Shown here: positions 21,055-31,600 of the stretch, piece by piece | Numbering within the stretch: position 1 is the first letter of the stretch | Layout of the letters: each line of letters begins with the position of its first letter | From: Ustilago trichophora | Taxonomy: Eukaryota; Basidiomycota; Ustilaginomycetes; Ustilaginales; Ustilaginaceae | Direction of reading: 5' to 3' | Length of the DNA: 64,000 nt | Assembly (NCBI GenBank): GCA_900323505.1 | Contig: OOIN01000014.1 | Span: forward strand, 434,001 to 498,000 | Notes under the pieces: generated by a model | The model's database searches: none | Seen by the model: the letters and a program-made list of their open reading frames with translations, nothing else | What the model was told of the DNA's origin: nothing | Program-made: the position numbers and the translations under genes

Positions 21055-23163
21055 TTAGTGACGCGGGGAATGACGTTGTGCAGGAGGAGAGTTGGTTGAT
21101 TGTTTTGGAAAGTAGCTATCTGTGTTTGTTGCCATGCTTGCTCTACGTGGTTGGGTAGCTGCGGGGCCAGTGTAGAGGGTTGAGATGGGGGGTAGTGTGG
21201 GACGATGGATGGAGGTTGAGGAGCTAGGAGTGGTTGAAGAGGAGGAGGAGAGGGCTAGTTGGCGGTCTGCGCTTGTGCCTATGACTGGTTCCCTTCTTTC
21301 GGGACCGATTCCGTTGCCGTCCATCCTGCTGTTACTGGGACCAGCGTTGTTTCGAATGTCAGAAGCGTCTTGCTTAGCTGCATCGAAGATAAACGGTGTC
21401 CCTTCGGTAGCGGATGAGGAAGGGGTGGAGTTGTGTCCCGAAGCCAAAGCATCTCTACCGGTCGAGTTCGAGTTGGAAGTAGCCACGGAGGAAGAAGAAG
21501 ACCTGAACTCTAATGCAGGTCGAGAACGGTCGCCTTCCGTCGTTGTCATCGGGGAAAGATGACGCGGACCTGCACTAGCTCCTGCACTAGTGGCGCCATT
21601 GTTGTACCTGCTCGATTCGTGGTCCTCCCATTCCTCCTGCTGCACATTGCCCCATTCGGCGCGTGAGCTGTGCAACGCTGGATGCGGTGGCAAGTGCGAC
21701 GAGGAAAGATGCAGCTGTGGGAGCGAGTAGGGTGCTCGCGAAGGTGGTGGTTGGCGAGAAAGGCTCGGAAGTTGCGGCGGCTTCTCTGCAGTGCGAGAAG
21801 AAGGTGGGCTCAATCGAAAAGGGGATCCCTGCGAACTTGTGTATGCTCCACCAACGGAGCTGCTGAGCGGTGGAAGCATTTCGCGACGGTCTTCGTTGGA
21901 ATGGGCAAGTGCAATTCGTTCTCCCGAAAGTGCACGGTGTGGAATTGGTCTCACCAGCTGTGACTGCTGCTGCTGCTGCTGCTGCTGCTGTGGTTGCGAT
22001 GGCACCTCTGCAAACGTCGACCTGGCAAAATGAACACCCCTTTCATACTCACCCGCGGCATAGCTCTGCCTGCGAGCTGCAGTGACCGACCTTTCATCTC
22101 CATAATAAAAGTCCTCTGGCGACTTGCGCTTCTTGGGATTCTGCTTGTCGTTGGCTTTGCGCAACTTGTACTTCATCCCCCTATCCACAAGTGCATCCAT
22201 GAGCGCCGAAGATGCCGAGAGACCAGGATGTTTCCTACGCTCTTGCACTTCGAAAGCGTCACTGTATACAGAGGCGATCTTGAAAATTCGCAATCCCACC
22301 CGGTCGAAGAGGTCAAAGCGGAGTCGGTAGAAGCCGCGATTGCGTATACCGAGCTCTTTGAAGACGAAGAAGGATTGGTCTTCGCGGGTGTCGATGCGAG
22401 AGTTGAAAGGTGATTGGAGGGTGTCTCCGACCAAAGGTTCAATGCGGCGCGCGTCGGGGAGGCATTCATCTGTGGGGGAGTCGCCGCGAACGAGTTGGGC
22501 GCGGATGAAAACTTCGGGTAGCGAGAGAAGTTGTTCGTCTCCACTGCGGTCGATGAGAAGCTCGCAGACGGGTGGAGGGTCGATGGGTACCGAGCGAGCT
22601 GTGCGGAGCGACATCTGACTGTTGCCAATAGCAAGTCCGCGGCGAGGCTGTTGTCGGATGACGAGGGAGAAACGGGGTTCTTGGCGACGGTTGTCGCCAT
22701 ACATACTCAGGGCATGGCTGACACTGGGCAACAGGAGCCATTCGGAGCGGTTGGGAAGGCTAGACGAAGTGGGTGCGGCAGAGGCAGAAGCGTCGGGTCG
22801 AGCTCGGTACTTTATCTGATGAGATGAACCGGGAGCATCATGTGCAGAGGATGATGAGCGATAAGATGCCGAAGCAGGAGTCCATTCTGCTTCTCTCTGC
22901 GATGATCGGTGCTGCTGCTGCTGCTGTTGCTGCTGCGAGTCGTAACTCCGCGGAGACTTTTGGCGATATTGCTGTGGCTGGTCTATGTGGTGCGAGCGTT
23001 CTTGGTGGGTGTATGAGCTGTACTGTCGGTCGTAGCTGCGATCAACAGGGTACGGAGAGGTAGAGTTGTGTGCAAGAGGTGGAAGAGACGAAACATGATT
23101 CAACTGTCCATCTCGAGCCGAGAAGCGAGAAATGCCTCTGTCGTAGTACCGATCATCATCCAT
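21055..23163 (-). CDS. Velvet-domain transcriptional regulator (VosA/VelC-like)
   Basis: Intron-free, 702 residues from the ATG at 23163. The velvet domain spans about residues 164-330, opening with RFSLVIRQQPRRG and then IDPPPVCELLI, and closing with FFVFKELGIRNRGFYRLRF and SVYSDAFEVQERRKHPG. The VIRQQP opening is closer to VosA/VelC than to VeA or VelB as I know them, but I cannot assign the subtype firmly. A basic stretch PKKRKSPE just after the domain (343-350) is a likely nuclear signal. The flanks are long, disordered and rich in Gln, Ser and Pro, including CAG-encoded Gln runs near 77-84 and 400-410. Velvet proteins are fungal NF-kB-fold DNA-binding regulators linking development, light response and secondary metabolism, usually as dimers. 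The 3.7 kb of gene-free DNA upstream fits a heavily regulated gene. Confidence 0.85.
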   Translation of the reverse strand: MDDDRYYDRGISRFSARDGQLNHVSSLPPLAHNSTSPYPVDRSYDRQYSSYTHQERSHHIDQPQQYRQKSPRSYDSQQQQQQQQHRSSQREAEWTPASASYRSSSSAHDAPGSSHQIKYRARPDASASAAPTSSSLPNRSEWLLLPSVSHALSMYGDNRRQEPRFSLVIRQQPRRGLAIGNSQMSLRTARSVPIDPPPVCELLIDRSGDEQLLSLPEVFIRAQLVRGDSPTDECLPDARRIEPLVGDTLQSPFNSRIDTREDQSFFVFKELGIRNRGFYRLRFDLFDRVGLRIFKIASVYSDAFEVQERRKHPGLSASSALMDALVDRGMKYKLRKANDKQNPKKRKSPEDFYYGDERSVTAARRQSYAAGEYERGVHFARSTFAEVPSQPQQQQQQQQQSQLVRPIPHRALSGERIALAHSNEDRREMLPPLSSSVGGAYTSSQGSPFRLSPPSSRTAEKPPQLPSLSRQPPPSRAPYSLPQLHLSSSHLPPHPALHSSRAEWGNVQQEEWEDHESSRYNNGATSAGASAGPRHLSPMTTTEGDRSRPALEFRSSSSSVATSNSNSTGRDALASGHNSTPSSSATEGTPFIFDAAKQDASDIRNNAGPSNSRMDGNGIGPERREPVIGTSADRQLALSSSSSTTPSSSTSIHRPTLPPISTLYTGPAATQPRRASMATNTDSYFPKQSTNSPPAQRHSPRH

Positions 23164-24786
23164 CGGATCTCTGCGCCCAGACTTTGTAAGTCCGTGTGAC
23201 CAGCTAGGAAGCTGGTTGGTCAGAACGACGGCGGTAATGGTGAGCAGTAGGTCGCCGTGATGCGACCTGCTTGATGCTAAAGATAGTAGTAGAGGTGGTG
23301 GATGATCAGACAGCAGACAATATGTCGGTAGAAATCAATGTGGCTGATGAGTCTAGAGAGAGAAGGCGCTGGATGTTGGTACTTTGGTGAAGAAGAGCTC
23401 GAGACAATGTCAGGGATCGACTGGGGTCAGGCTGGCAGAGAAGTCGATGTAGTGGTGGTAGTAGCGAAAGGATCAGAGACGATCAGATGAATGTACCGTG
23501 GAACGATGGGTGTGTGGGAGTAGGTAGAGAAGGGTCAAGCTAGATAGAGAGATGCGAAAAGAGAGAGAGAAGGAAGGGAACTGAGCAAAGTCTAGCGACT
23601 AGCGAAGCATAGCAACAAAGATTGAGCAAAGGACCTCAGCTTCAAGCTCAGCTGTGAATGGTAAACGGTACACAGAAGAAAGCGGCGAATGAGTATGGGG
23701 TTATGCCAGCCAAGCGCAAAGAGCGACAACGGAAAAGAGGAAAGAGTGGTAGAGATTTGATGAAACGGTCCCCGGATCTGGGAGCTGTTGGATCAACGTA
23801 CCATGAAAGGCGACCGATCGAGCCAGCAAATCGCTTCACTGGCGGTATGATGAAGCTCAGACAACGAAGTCCAGAGTTGGAGAAGGGACTCGTCAATGAC
23901 GGGGGTTCATGTGGACCAGAGAAGCCGCCAAAGAAAGAGCGATGGCCGAAAGCTAGGAAACGCAAGGGAAGCAAGCAAGCCAGCCAGGAAGCCAGACAAA
24001 TGCTGGCAGAGTAGATGAAAGTAGGATAACAAGGTGAGAGGGCAAGAAGAAGATACAATCAGATAGCAGCGGAGTAGAAGCCATCAGAGACGCCGACGGG
24101 CCCGGAGGGAGGATCCAGGCCCTGACGGAGAACAAGAGATCAAAGTCAGGTGTTCATTGTCAGCCGTACCATCAATTTGGTACAAGCAGAGGTCAACGGC
24201 AGGAATGCATGGCTTGGTGCTGTTGCGAGCTTGGCAACAAGTCGGCGAGAAGGAGCAGTGTTTGCTCGGGGGGGCTCTAATTCAACGGAAGCGAGATTGT
24301 GGATCAGAGGAGAATGAATCAAGAGGAGATGATGGCGGCGAACCGAATTTAGCAGCGGGAAGGCAAGGAAAGCGTAGAGCAAGAGCAAGGCAGGGACCAG
24401 AGGCAGTGTTGGAAGCAAGCGAGCGTGGCAAAAGAAGCCAAAAGCCCCCAGGGTTAAAGACAGGCCAAGAGCTGTCAAATTCAAAATGTCGCACTCAGGC
24501 GGCGGTGTCTGGCAAGGGAGAAACGAGGCAAAAAATAGTGCACAGCTGAAAGTTGGAAGGCCGTCTCTGTTGCACCTGTTGCATCTCGAACCGAGCAAAC
24601 GGAAACGGAATGGCAAGCGACACACATAAAACATGCAGACAGGCAGCGATCTTCCTCTGTGTAACACGCGGCAAGCTTAATTGAACTTGAATGTGCGGAC
24701 CACAAATGGAACGCCGTGGCTGCTTCTCTTGCAATTGAAGCACGAGAAGAAGAAAAATAAAATAAAGGCGGCGAACAGAACATTTG

Positions 24787-24835
24787 TTTTTTTTTTTTTG
24801 GTTTTTTTCTTTTCTTTTCTTTTCTTTTTATTTTC
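24787..24835. repeat. T-rich low-complexity tract
   Basis: A run of T followed by repeated TTTTC units. It lies in the gene-free region upstream of the velvet gene. Confidence 0.85.
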
Positions 24836-26588
24836 GCGTGCTTGGACAGCTGTTGCTGCATGTGAGCACTTGTCTGCTTCGATGCATGGCAGCCAACTTA
24901 TTTCCGTGCCACATTGATGTGGAGACCTGATGAGGGTCCAGGCTCTTGGCGACCAAGAAAGCCCTCCTTGCAGTGTCAATGGTGTTGGTCGGATGGAAGA
25001 TTTGCATGTTCGCTCTCCGCCACCGCCTCCAGCAGCTGCTCTCTCTGCTGATGCACCAGCATTAGCAGCACGCAGGGTCGGGAAGGGATTCGGGAAAATA
25101 AAGCTCCCTAAAAAACACAACATCGGTCAAGTGTGCTTGTTTCGGTCCTCGCCAGGACCCGACAAGGCCTCGTTCCATTCGGGCTATGACTATTACTACT
25201 GCACTTACAAGCTTTTTCAATTGCGCAATGTTCAGGTGTTCTAAGGTAACGATGAGGGCGGTCAACTCATTAGCCGCTTGCGTTGCTGCAACTGCAAGTC
25301 GTCTGCGGGCTTTCAGCGGCAAAGTGATGGAGAACAGTTTAGGACATCTCTGTAGAACGTGTCTCGCGGCGTTGAAGTGCCAAATTGTTGGCTGGCCTCG
25401 CCCTTGGGGGCATGTCAAGGCATATCCAGCGTGCCCATTGTTGTGTTGGGTAGAGGGTGGTGGTGCACCTTAATTTTTGTTTGGAAAAAAGTGTGTGCAC
25501 ATGGGGCCCACACGAGTCGCCGACAGACGGCCTTCCAGAGTGTTTTTGAGAAGCCGCCCGGTGGGAAGGATCCAACGCGTTCAAAGTTGGGCAATACAAT
25601 TTGTATTGGCCTCAATCCAAAGGAGCGCAGAGTTTTTGTATTTGGCTTTAACCAAAAGTCTAGACCCTCCCGTCCCTTTTCCACTGAGCTGGGCCGACAA
25701 AAGCAAAGCCCGCCAGGCTGTTCGGAACCCGTTTTGGCAGCAAAGTCGGAGAGCATCCTTGCCTGGATCTATACTGCAGTCCTGCAAGCCTTTCCAGCAC
25801 AAAGGGGATGCAGGTTCGGAAACGGATCGCTACACTTCCACGACGGAGGATCTGCACCACTTGTGACCGAACGACTGGCGCTGCAGATCGAGTCGGACTG
25901 ATCCATGATGACTCGCCATCGGCGCGGGCATCTCCTCCGCACCAGCAACAGGTTCCACATTTTTTTTGCGTGTGCAGAGACACGGTCTGCCGCCATAAAC
26001 GAAAAAAGAAAGAAAGAAAAAGCCACCCCGAATGCAGAACCTACACCAAGCCACCTCCAGTCTCGATCGTGCAACACAAGGTGACCAAGTCCTTCTTGCG
26101 CGCAACCAAGGCCAACGAATGATGGCTCGTTCTGCGGTTGTCTTGTCGGTCTGAGCTCCAAAAATCATCGTCGTTTCAAGCGGTGCCGTTGCACCAAACT
26201 TGATAGGCTCAGTACAAAATGTGTCACGGTTGACCACGCTCAGTCTCCACCACTGTGCGTCTATTGCTGCAGCGGGGTTTGGTTCTCCGATTTTGTCGCG
26301 CTGCCAACGCGATCGTTTCGACCTATCGTAACGGACACCTGACTCAAACGTTGCATTGTCTTTCTCGGTCGTGGTGACCATCTGATAGTGTGTCAGAGAT
26401 GAGCGCGGCAAAAGGAGTATATGCTACTGAGCATGGATTGGATGCTGTGTCAGCAAGGAGCCCAGACTTCAACCGGAGCATCAAAGTAGTAGGAAAGTGC
26501 AGCATAGCGGGAGTCGCACGTCTCGGGTCCTGAAACAATTGATTACTCTCTGAGCCGTTCGCTTGACACACGGCCTTGGTAGGTTTTT

Positions 26589-26616
26589 ACAGTATTGTAC
26601 GGTACCGTACCGTACC
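26589..26616. repeat. GTAC-core palindromic cluster
   Basis: Contains ACAGTATTGTAC followed by overlapping GGTACC and CGTACC units, so it can pair with itself. It is related to the ACTGT/ACAGT motifs found in other intergenic stretches of the window. It lies about 0.3 kb beyond the MED8 stop codon. Confidence 0.6.
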
Positions 26617-26909
26617 AGAAAGTGTCACGTACACGCATCCGTTCCGGTCCCGTCACGCCAGAGCCGTACCTGTGCCGTCTGATCCGTCCCCGCATCCGGC
26701 TGATGATCTCCGCCTGTATCCGCGAATGGGAAATCCCGATGTCCCGATTTCACAGCTCCAACGAGTTCTTATGGGATCCCTGTCATTCGGAGCGAGTGTT
26801 CATGAGACTGCTCTTGACAAATGCGCTTGGATTGGCTGGGTATACGTGATTTGGTGGTGCTCTTTTGTTCATAGTACAAGGTTGCATGAGGAGCTAAAGG
26901 TATGATGCT

Positions 26910-27869
26910 TCAAAGGCTGCTCGTGTGTCCACGCAAGAAGGCACAGACTGCATCTGCGCTCCAACAGCTCTGCTCCATCCTTCTTCTGTGTTTGTGCTCC
27001 AGCTGCAGCCTCTTCGCTTCCGTCCCTTCTTCCGAGTCGTCGTCGCTGTCATCCGAATCGTTGCCTTCTTCCTTGTCTGCTTCGGCCTCTCCTTCATCAG
27101 CGGGTGGGAGACGCTCGCGTGGATTGAGCACGTTTCCCTCCTCGTCCGGAGCGTTTCGGAGATGGTACCACATACGTAGCGCTCGCAATGCCAAGATATC
27201 GTGCTGCGCGATCTCATCCTGGATGTGTTCCAACTTGCCATCCACGTGGTCGGGAAGATGTGCTGCCGCTGCTGCGTCGTAGCTCTCTATCAGACTGCTC
27301 TCCTCTTTCATGACTTCAGCCTCTGGTGCCGTGCGAAGGAGTGCGCCGAGGAAGTTGATGTTCTCATCTGGGATAGGCAGCACCGGATGTGCGAGCAGCA
27401 AGGGTAGAGGGTTGTTGCGATCGTAAAAGTTGAGTTCTGGCAAACCATCTGCTGTAGCCTTGACTCCATCATCAGCAGCACTGCTGGAGCGGCCACCCAT
27501 GATTCCTCCAAAGAATGCAGAAGAGTCGGATACATCCGCATAGAGGTTGTTGTTCTCGGCTTCGGCTTGGAGAACTTTGTTGAACGACGCAAGCTGCGAT
27601 GGAAGAAAGTGTGGGGAAGCCGACAAGAGCGAAGAGGAAAGCGAGTAGGCGTGGGAGAGCAAGTTGGTGTACCGATGCAACAACGCTGGCCACTCATCCA
27701 TTCCCGGCACCATCGCAATCTCCTCTTTGAGTCCCACGATCGAGGACAGTAGCGACTCGAACCTCTGCAGTAGGATTTGCAAGTGCTCAGCAGGCATCTG
27801 CACTGGGCGCAACGTCGGCGGACCCGACATGGCTGCTGCTGCTGCCTCAGCTGCTCGCTTGGAAGCCAT
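26910..27869 (-). CDS. MED8: Mediator complex subunit 8
   Basis: Intron-free, 319 residues from the ATG at 27869. The N-terminal third has the Med8 pattern of paired helices (HLQILLQRFESLLSSIVGLK, then DEWPALLHRYTNLLSHAYSL and ASPHFLPSQLASFNKVLQ). The middle has the family's Pro/Leu motif that precedes a leucine pair, here LLAHPVLPIPDENINFLGAL. The C terminus is highly acidic (EGNDSDDSDDDSEEG) and ends in a basic helix. Med8 is part of the Mediator head module that bridges activators, TBP and RNA polymerase II. The gene is divergent from the Sro7/tomosyn gene, with 824 bp between start codons. The length is typical for filamentous and yeast-like basidiomycetes. The family assignment rests on pattern, not on a catalytic signature. 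Confidence 0.75.
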   Translation of the reverse strand: MASKRAAEAAAAAMSGPPTLRPVQMPAEHLQILLQRFESLLSSIVGLKEEIAMVPGMDEWPALLHRYTNLLSHAYSLSSSLLSASPHFLPSQLASFNKVLQAEAENNNLYADVSDSSAFFGGIMGGRSSSAADDGVKATADGLPELNFYDRNNPLPLLLAHPVLPIPDENINFLGALLRTAPEAEVMKEESSLIESYDAAAAAHLPDHVDGKLEHIQDEIAQHDILALRALRMWYHLRNAPDEEGNVLNPRERLPPADEGEAEADKEEGNDSDDSDDDSEEGTEAKRLQLEHKHRRRMEQSCWSADAVCAFLRGHTSSL

Positions 27870-28693
27870 TTTTTCTGCTATTTTGATCTCGATCCGATCT
27901 CGAGATGGTTGGAAGTTGACAGTGTGATCAGTCGGCTGAGCAAATTCGATGGCAACGTGCTGTGATGTGCCTTGTCAAGGCTGCTCGCTAAGATAGCGTT
28001 TGCTCAGCACTGTGAGGGCGTCGCCGCCATGTGATGATCCCGTCCGTGTGATCCAGTCAGCGCTGTGTGGCGTGATCCGCTTGCGAGTGCGAATGTTGAT
28101 GTACGATCGGTGCCCTTGTCGAGAGCGTGAAGTTGAAAAGAATGGTCGTGCCGTGGACGAGATCCAAACTTTTTACAACCAGCCATGTCTCGAAAATCGG
28201 CAAAGGGTCGATTTCGCCGGCTGCAGCCGTTCGCTTGCTCGCACGCGCCAAGAAGCCACAAGATCACACACACACACTGCCGCGTTGCAGTCTTGGCACG
28301 CTTCCCTCCACAACATAACTTGGACACAGCCTTTAAATTTTCGGTTGGGATTCATGTGGGTGCTTCTTCTGAGTGCAATCTCTGCTGATGTGGATCCATC
28401 ACTCGTTTTCCTTCACTGCTATCACTGTCACCATCGTTGACGATCACAGACCTCAGCAAGAAGTCTCGTTAGATTCCACACGGCATAGCGACATTGCCGA
28501 CGTCACTATCTGCTCCTCTCTCGTCATCTTGTGGGCTTAAACTCTTTTCCCTTATTCCGACATCAATGGACCGAATGGCAAGTTGAACATCAAGCCTCTT
28601 GCGCTTTATATCGATTCTCGCACAAGGCTCGAAATCTCTTTTGGATACCACCATCTTCGGTCGAGCTAATACGGCAAGAAGGACTGCTTCAAG
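27870..28693. other. Divergent promoter region between MED8 and SRO7-like gene
   Basis: No supportable gene. It includes a short CA run at about 28266-28276 and mixed pyrimidine tracts. It must contain both promoters and leaders. Confidence 0.5.
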
Positions 28694-31600
28694 ATGCCTT
28701 CCTCTTGGATCAAGTCTTTGCGCGACAAAGCAGCTCAGGCTGGCGGATCCAAAGTGCCCGAGCACCTCTTCCACACCGATTGGTCTCGATCCTTGGCCAA
28801 TGCGCATCTCAGCAGCGCGGGCACCTTCAATGAAGGCCTCTTGGAAGGTCTCGCTCTGCCTGGTGAGGTTACCGCCATGGCTTTTGAACCAGTCCAAGGC
28901 TTCCTCGCCGTCGGCACTACTCTTGGCACCATCCATCTCTTCGGTAGCCCTGCCGTACAACTATCGTTCTCGCTACGACCAGCGCACAAGGTCAATCACC
29001 TCGCCTTCAAGTCAGATACGGCTCTCCTCATTTGCATAGACGACAAAGACAATATCAGCATCTATGACCTTTCGCGTCCCGATCCTCAGATAAGAGCAGC
29101 TCATGGTTCATCCACCAACCAATACCGTCCCTCGACTGCGTCAACAGGACACAGCATCACAGGCCCGCCTCATCCCGATACACCTCAGAGAGTTGGTATT
29201 CACACGGTGCGGAACAAGGTCATCTGCATCGAAGTCTCATCCGCCCACTCTCACATGTTCCTCGGTCTACGCGATGGTACCGTCGACACATTTGACCTCG
29301 AAACTATGTCTCACTCACCGTACCGCGTTCCTAATTTGTGGTGGGAAGAAGAAGAGATTCTTCGCAAGTCGGGAGTACCTGACGCACCCAACCGTCGTCA
29401 CGTGCCCCTCATCATCGACATCAAGACACATCCCAAGGACATCAACCAGTTGCTTCTGGCATATGAGGGTGGTGCAATCCTCCTCGATGTGCGAGAGCGT
29501 TCCGTTCTCAAAACGTTCCAGCTACGTCTATTACCAGGCGCTCTTGGTGCTGGTGGAAATCCAGAGTTGATATGGACAGAACGCGCCTCGCCTGCCACCT
29601 GCATTGCATGGCGGCCAGACGGTGAGGCATTTGCCATGGGACACGAGGACGGCTGCATCTCCTTCTGGCATGTGCGAGACGACGACAAACCGATCATGGT
29701 TCGAACTCTCGAAACCCTCGATGTCGAGAAGCCGGTCACCGATCCGGCTCTGATGGAGATCCCTCGGCCGCCAAAGGAACCTATCTTCAAGCTGGCCTGG
29801 TCTGGATTTCCGGAGAAGAGCTGGATGGATGTGGCGAGCGAGAGTGCTGCCAGCTGGCAGTCGCAGCAACGCCAACCCAGAACCTCGCAGCCCACCTCCG
29901 AACCTGTCAAGGGCACCGTACTTACTGTTCTGGGCGGTGCCAAGGCTGGCATCGATCCGCCAGGTCTATTCTGCGCCAGCCTGCCTCCCTACATGGCCAC
30001 TCTGTCTCTGTGGGGAAGCGGTACAGCTGAGGCAAATCATAAACAGCGCGTGGCAATGCATGATTCACTTGTACCCACTTTCGAGGTCGTATACCCGACC
30101 TCGAGCGTCGTCGAAGACTTTATCCTGCTACCGCGCAGCAGTCCGCACTACTCTGGCTCATACGATCCCTCGGCTGTTGTGATGCTTCTCGCAGCAGACC
30201 CGGCGCTGCCAACCTTGCCGCCCCCCGCTGCCGCGCGCGGCCTAGCCTGCTTCGCATTCCCACCCAAGTCGCCCGCGGCTACCTCGGTTCACTCGCCACC
30301 GCCACCCGGTCAGCAACATGCAGGATACTCAGGGACCGGTATCTCCTCGGCTCCGTATCCTCTGAGCCCTCAGAAAGAGCTCCATCTTCCATTGCCTCTC
30401 ACTCTCGCCGGCGGTGGTGCCATCCTGGGTGCCAAGCTAGAGACCTTGACGCCACATGCGTACCGGAAGCTCGTTGGACCCCTTGATGTTACTGGCTTCA
30501 ATCAGAAACAAGAACAGGAAGCCGCCGCATCCGCCCTTCGCTCATCTCACAACGACAGCAAGCCTCCGCTCGAGCTGGCAGGAGGAAAAGCTTCGGCATG
30601 CTTATCCGGCGAGGGCACCGACGGCATTCCGGAATTGCTGCGCTCGGCCACATTTCGTGTTCTGCTCACTTGGCATCTCGATGGCACCGTGCGCTTCTAT
30701 GATGCTAGCCCTCACTTGCTCCTCATGGGTCAAGTAGATGAGGAAGATCTGCGCCATCAGTTTGCCTTACCGCGAGTCTGGCTGCAGAATGGATTCCCAT
30801 CGCCTTTACCTCACCTCACTATCGATGTGAGGAATGTCTTGCATAGTCCTTCGATGATGGGTCATCCTTCGTTCGATCGAGCCAGAGGAAGAGCCAGAGT
30901 GCAAGACGTACAATTCGCTTCTGAAGTTCTCGAGACGACCATTGTACTATCCACTGGACAGCTCGTCCACTGGCGCTTTGGCTTTGCTCAGCTTAGCGAG
31001 ACTGGTGCCATTCAAGAAGAGGTAGAAGAGGAGATTGCGCAGGAGGAGTCCGAGCAGCCAAATCTCATGATCCCGCCCGTCACCAGCCCACGCGACGCTG
31101 CGAGGTCTTCTGTCTCGCTTCCGTCATCGCACTCCGAACACACTGTGGGCACTTCGAGAAGGCTAGATGACGAGATGTCCAAAGCTATGCAAGAGCTGGG
31201 CGTCGAAGGCGATGATGGCAACGTCGCGGCTACCCACCAGACTGGTGTGCCGCCATCACGTCCACGCCGTGATCCAAAGAGGCTTAGCGTTTTCAATACG
31301 CCTGGAAACCACCATGCGGGACCCACGCCGATGCAGCCTCCACCAGGTGCACTCTATGGCTCGGCGCCACCACCTGGACCTTCGTTTGCGCCTCCACAAG
31401 GTCACGCTGGCATGCCACCATCTGGCATGCACGAGCATGATGAGATTGTACTGCTCCACCATCTGGCAGACCCGCGCTACGACGGCTTCAAGCCTAATGT
31501 GATGCTAGACCCAATGCGCGGAGAGGTATCGGCATTTGCTTCGAGCGACATTGGCTTCATGGCGATTGCCTGTGGAACGGCACTGGCCGTGATGGATTTC

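Larger units (their letters stand above)
23164..26909. other. Long gene-free region upstream of the velvet gene
   Basis: A 3.7-kb stretch with no frame I can support as a gene on either strand. The longest frames (about 170-195 codons at 24146-24667, 25359-25901 and 25830-26411) have erratic composition and no family motif. It contains purine-rich sequence on the plus strand at 23500-24450 (pyrimidine-rich on the velvet sense strand), a T-rich tract at 24787-24835, and a GTAC-rich palindromic cluster at 26589-26616. It is likely the long promoter and leader of the velvet gene plus the 3' flank of MED8. Confidence 0.5.

Noticed and set aside
24146..24667. A Leu/Phe-rich minus-strand frame that looks like membrane segments
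   Set aside because: The hydrophobicity comes from pyrimidine-rich leader-type DNA; there is no coherent helix spacing or start context.
25359..26411. Frames of 180-193 codons upstream of the velvet gene
   Set aside because: Erratic residue composition, overlapping frames on both strands, no motif, no splice support.
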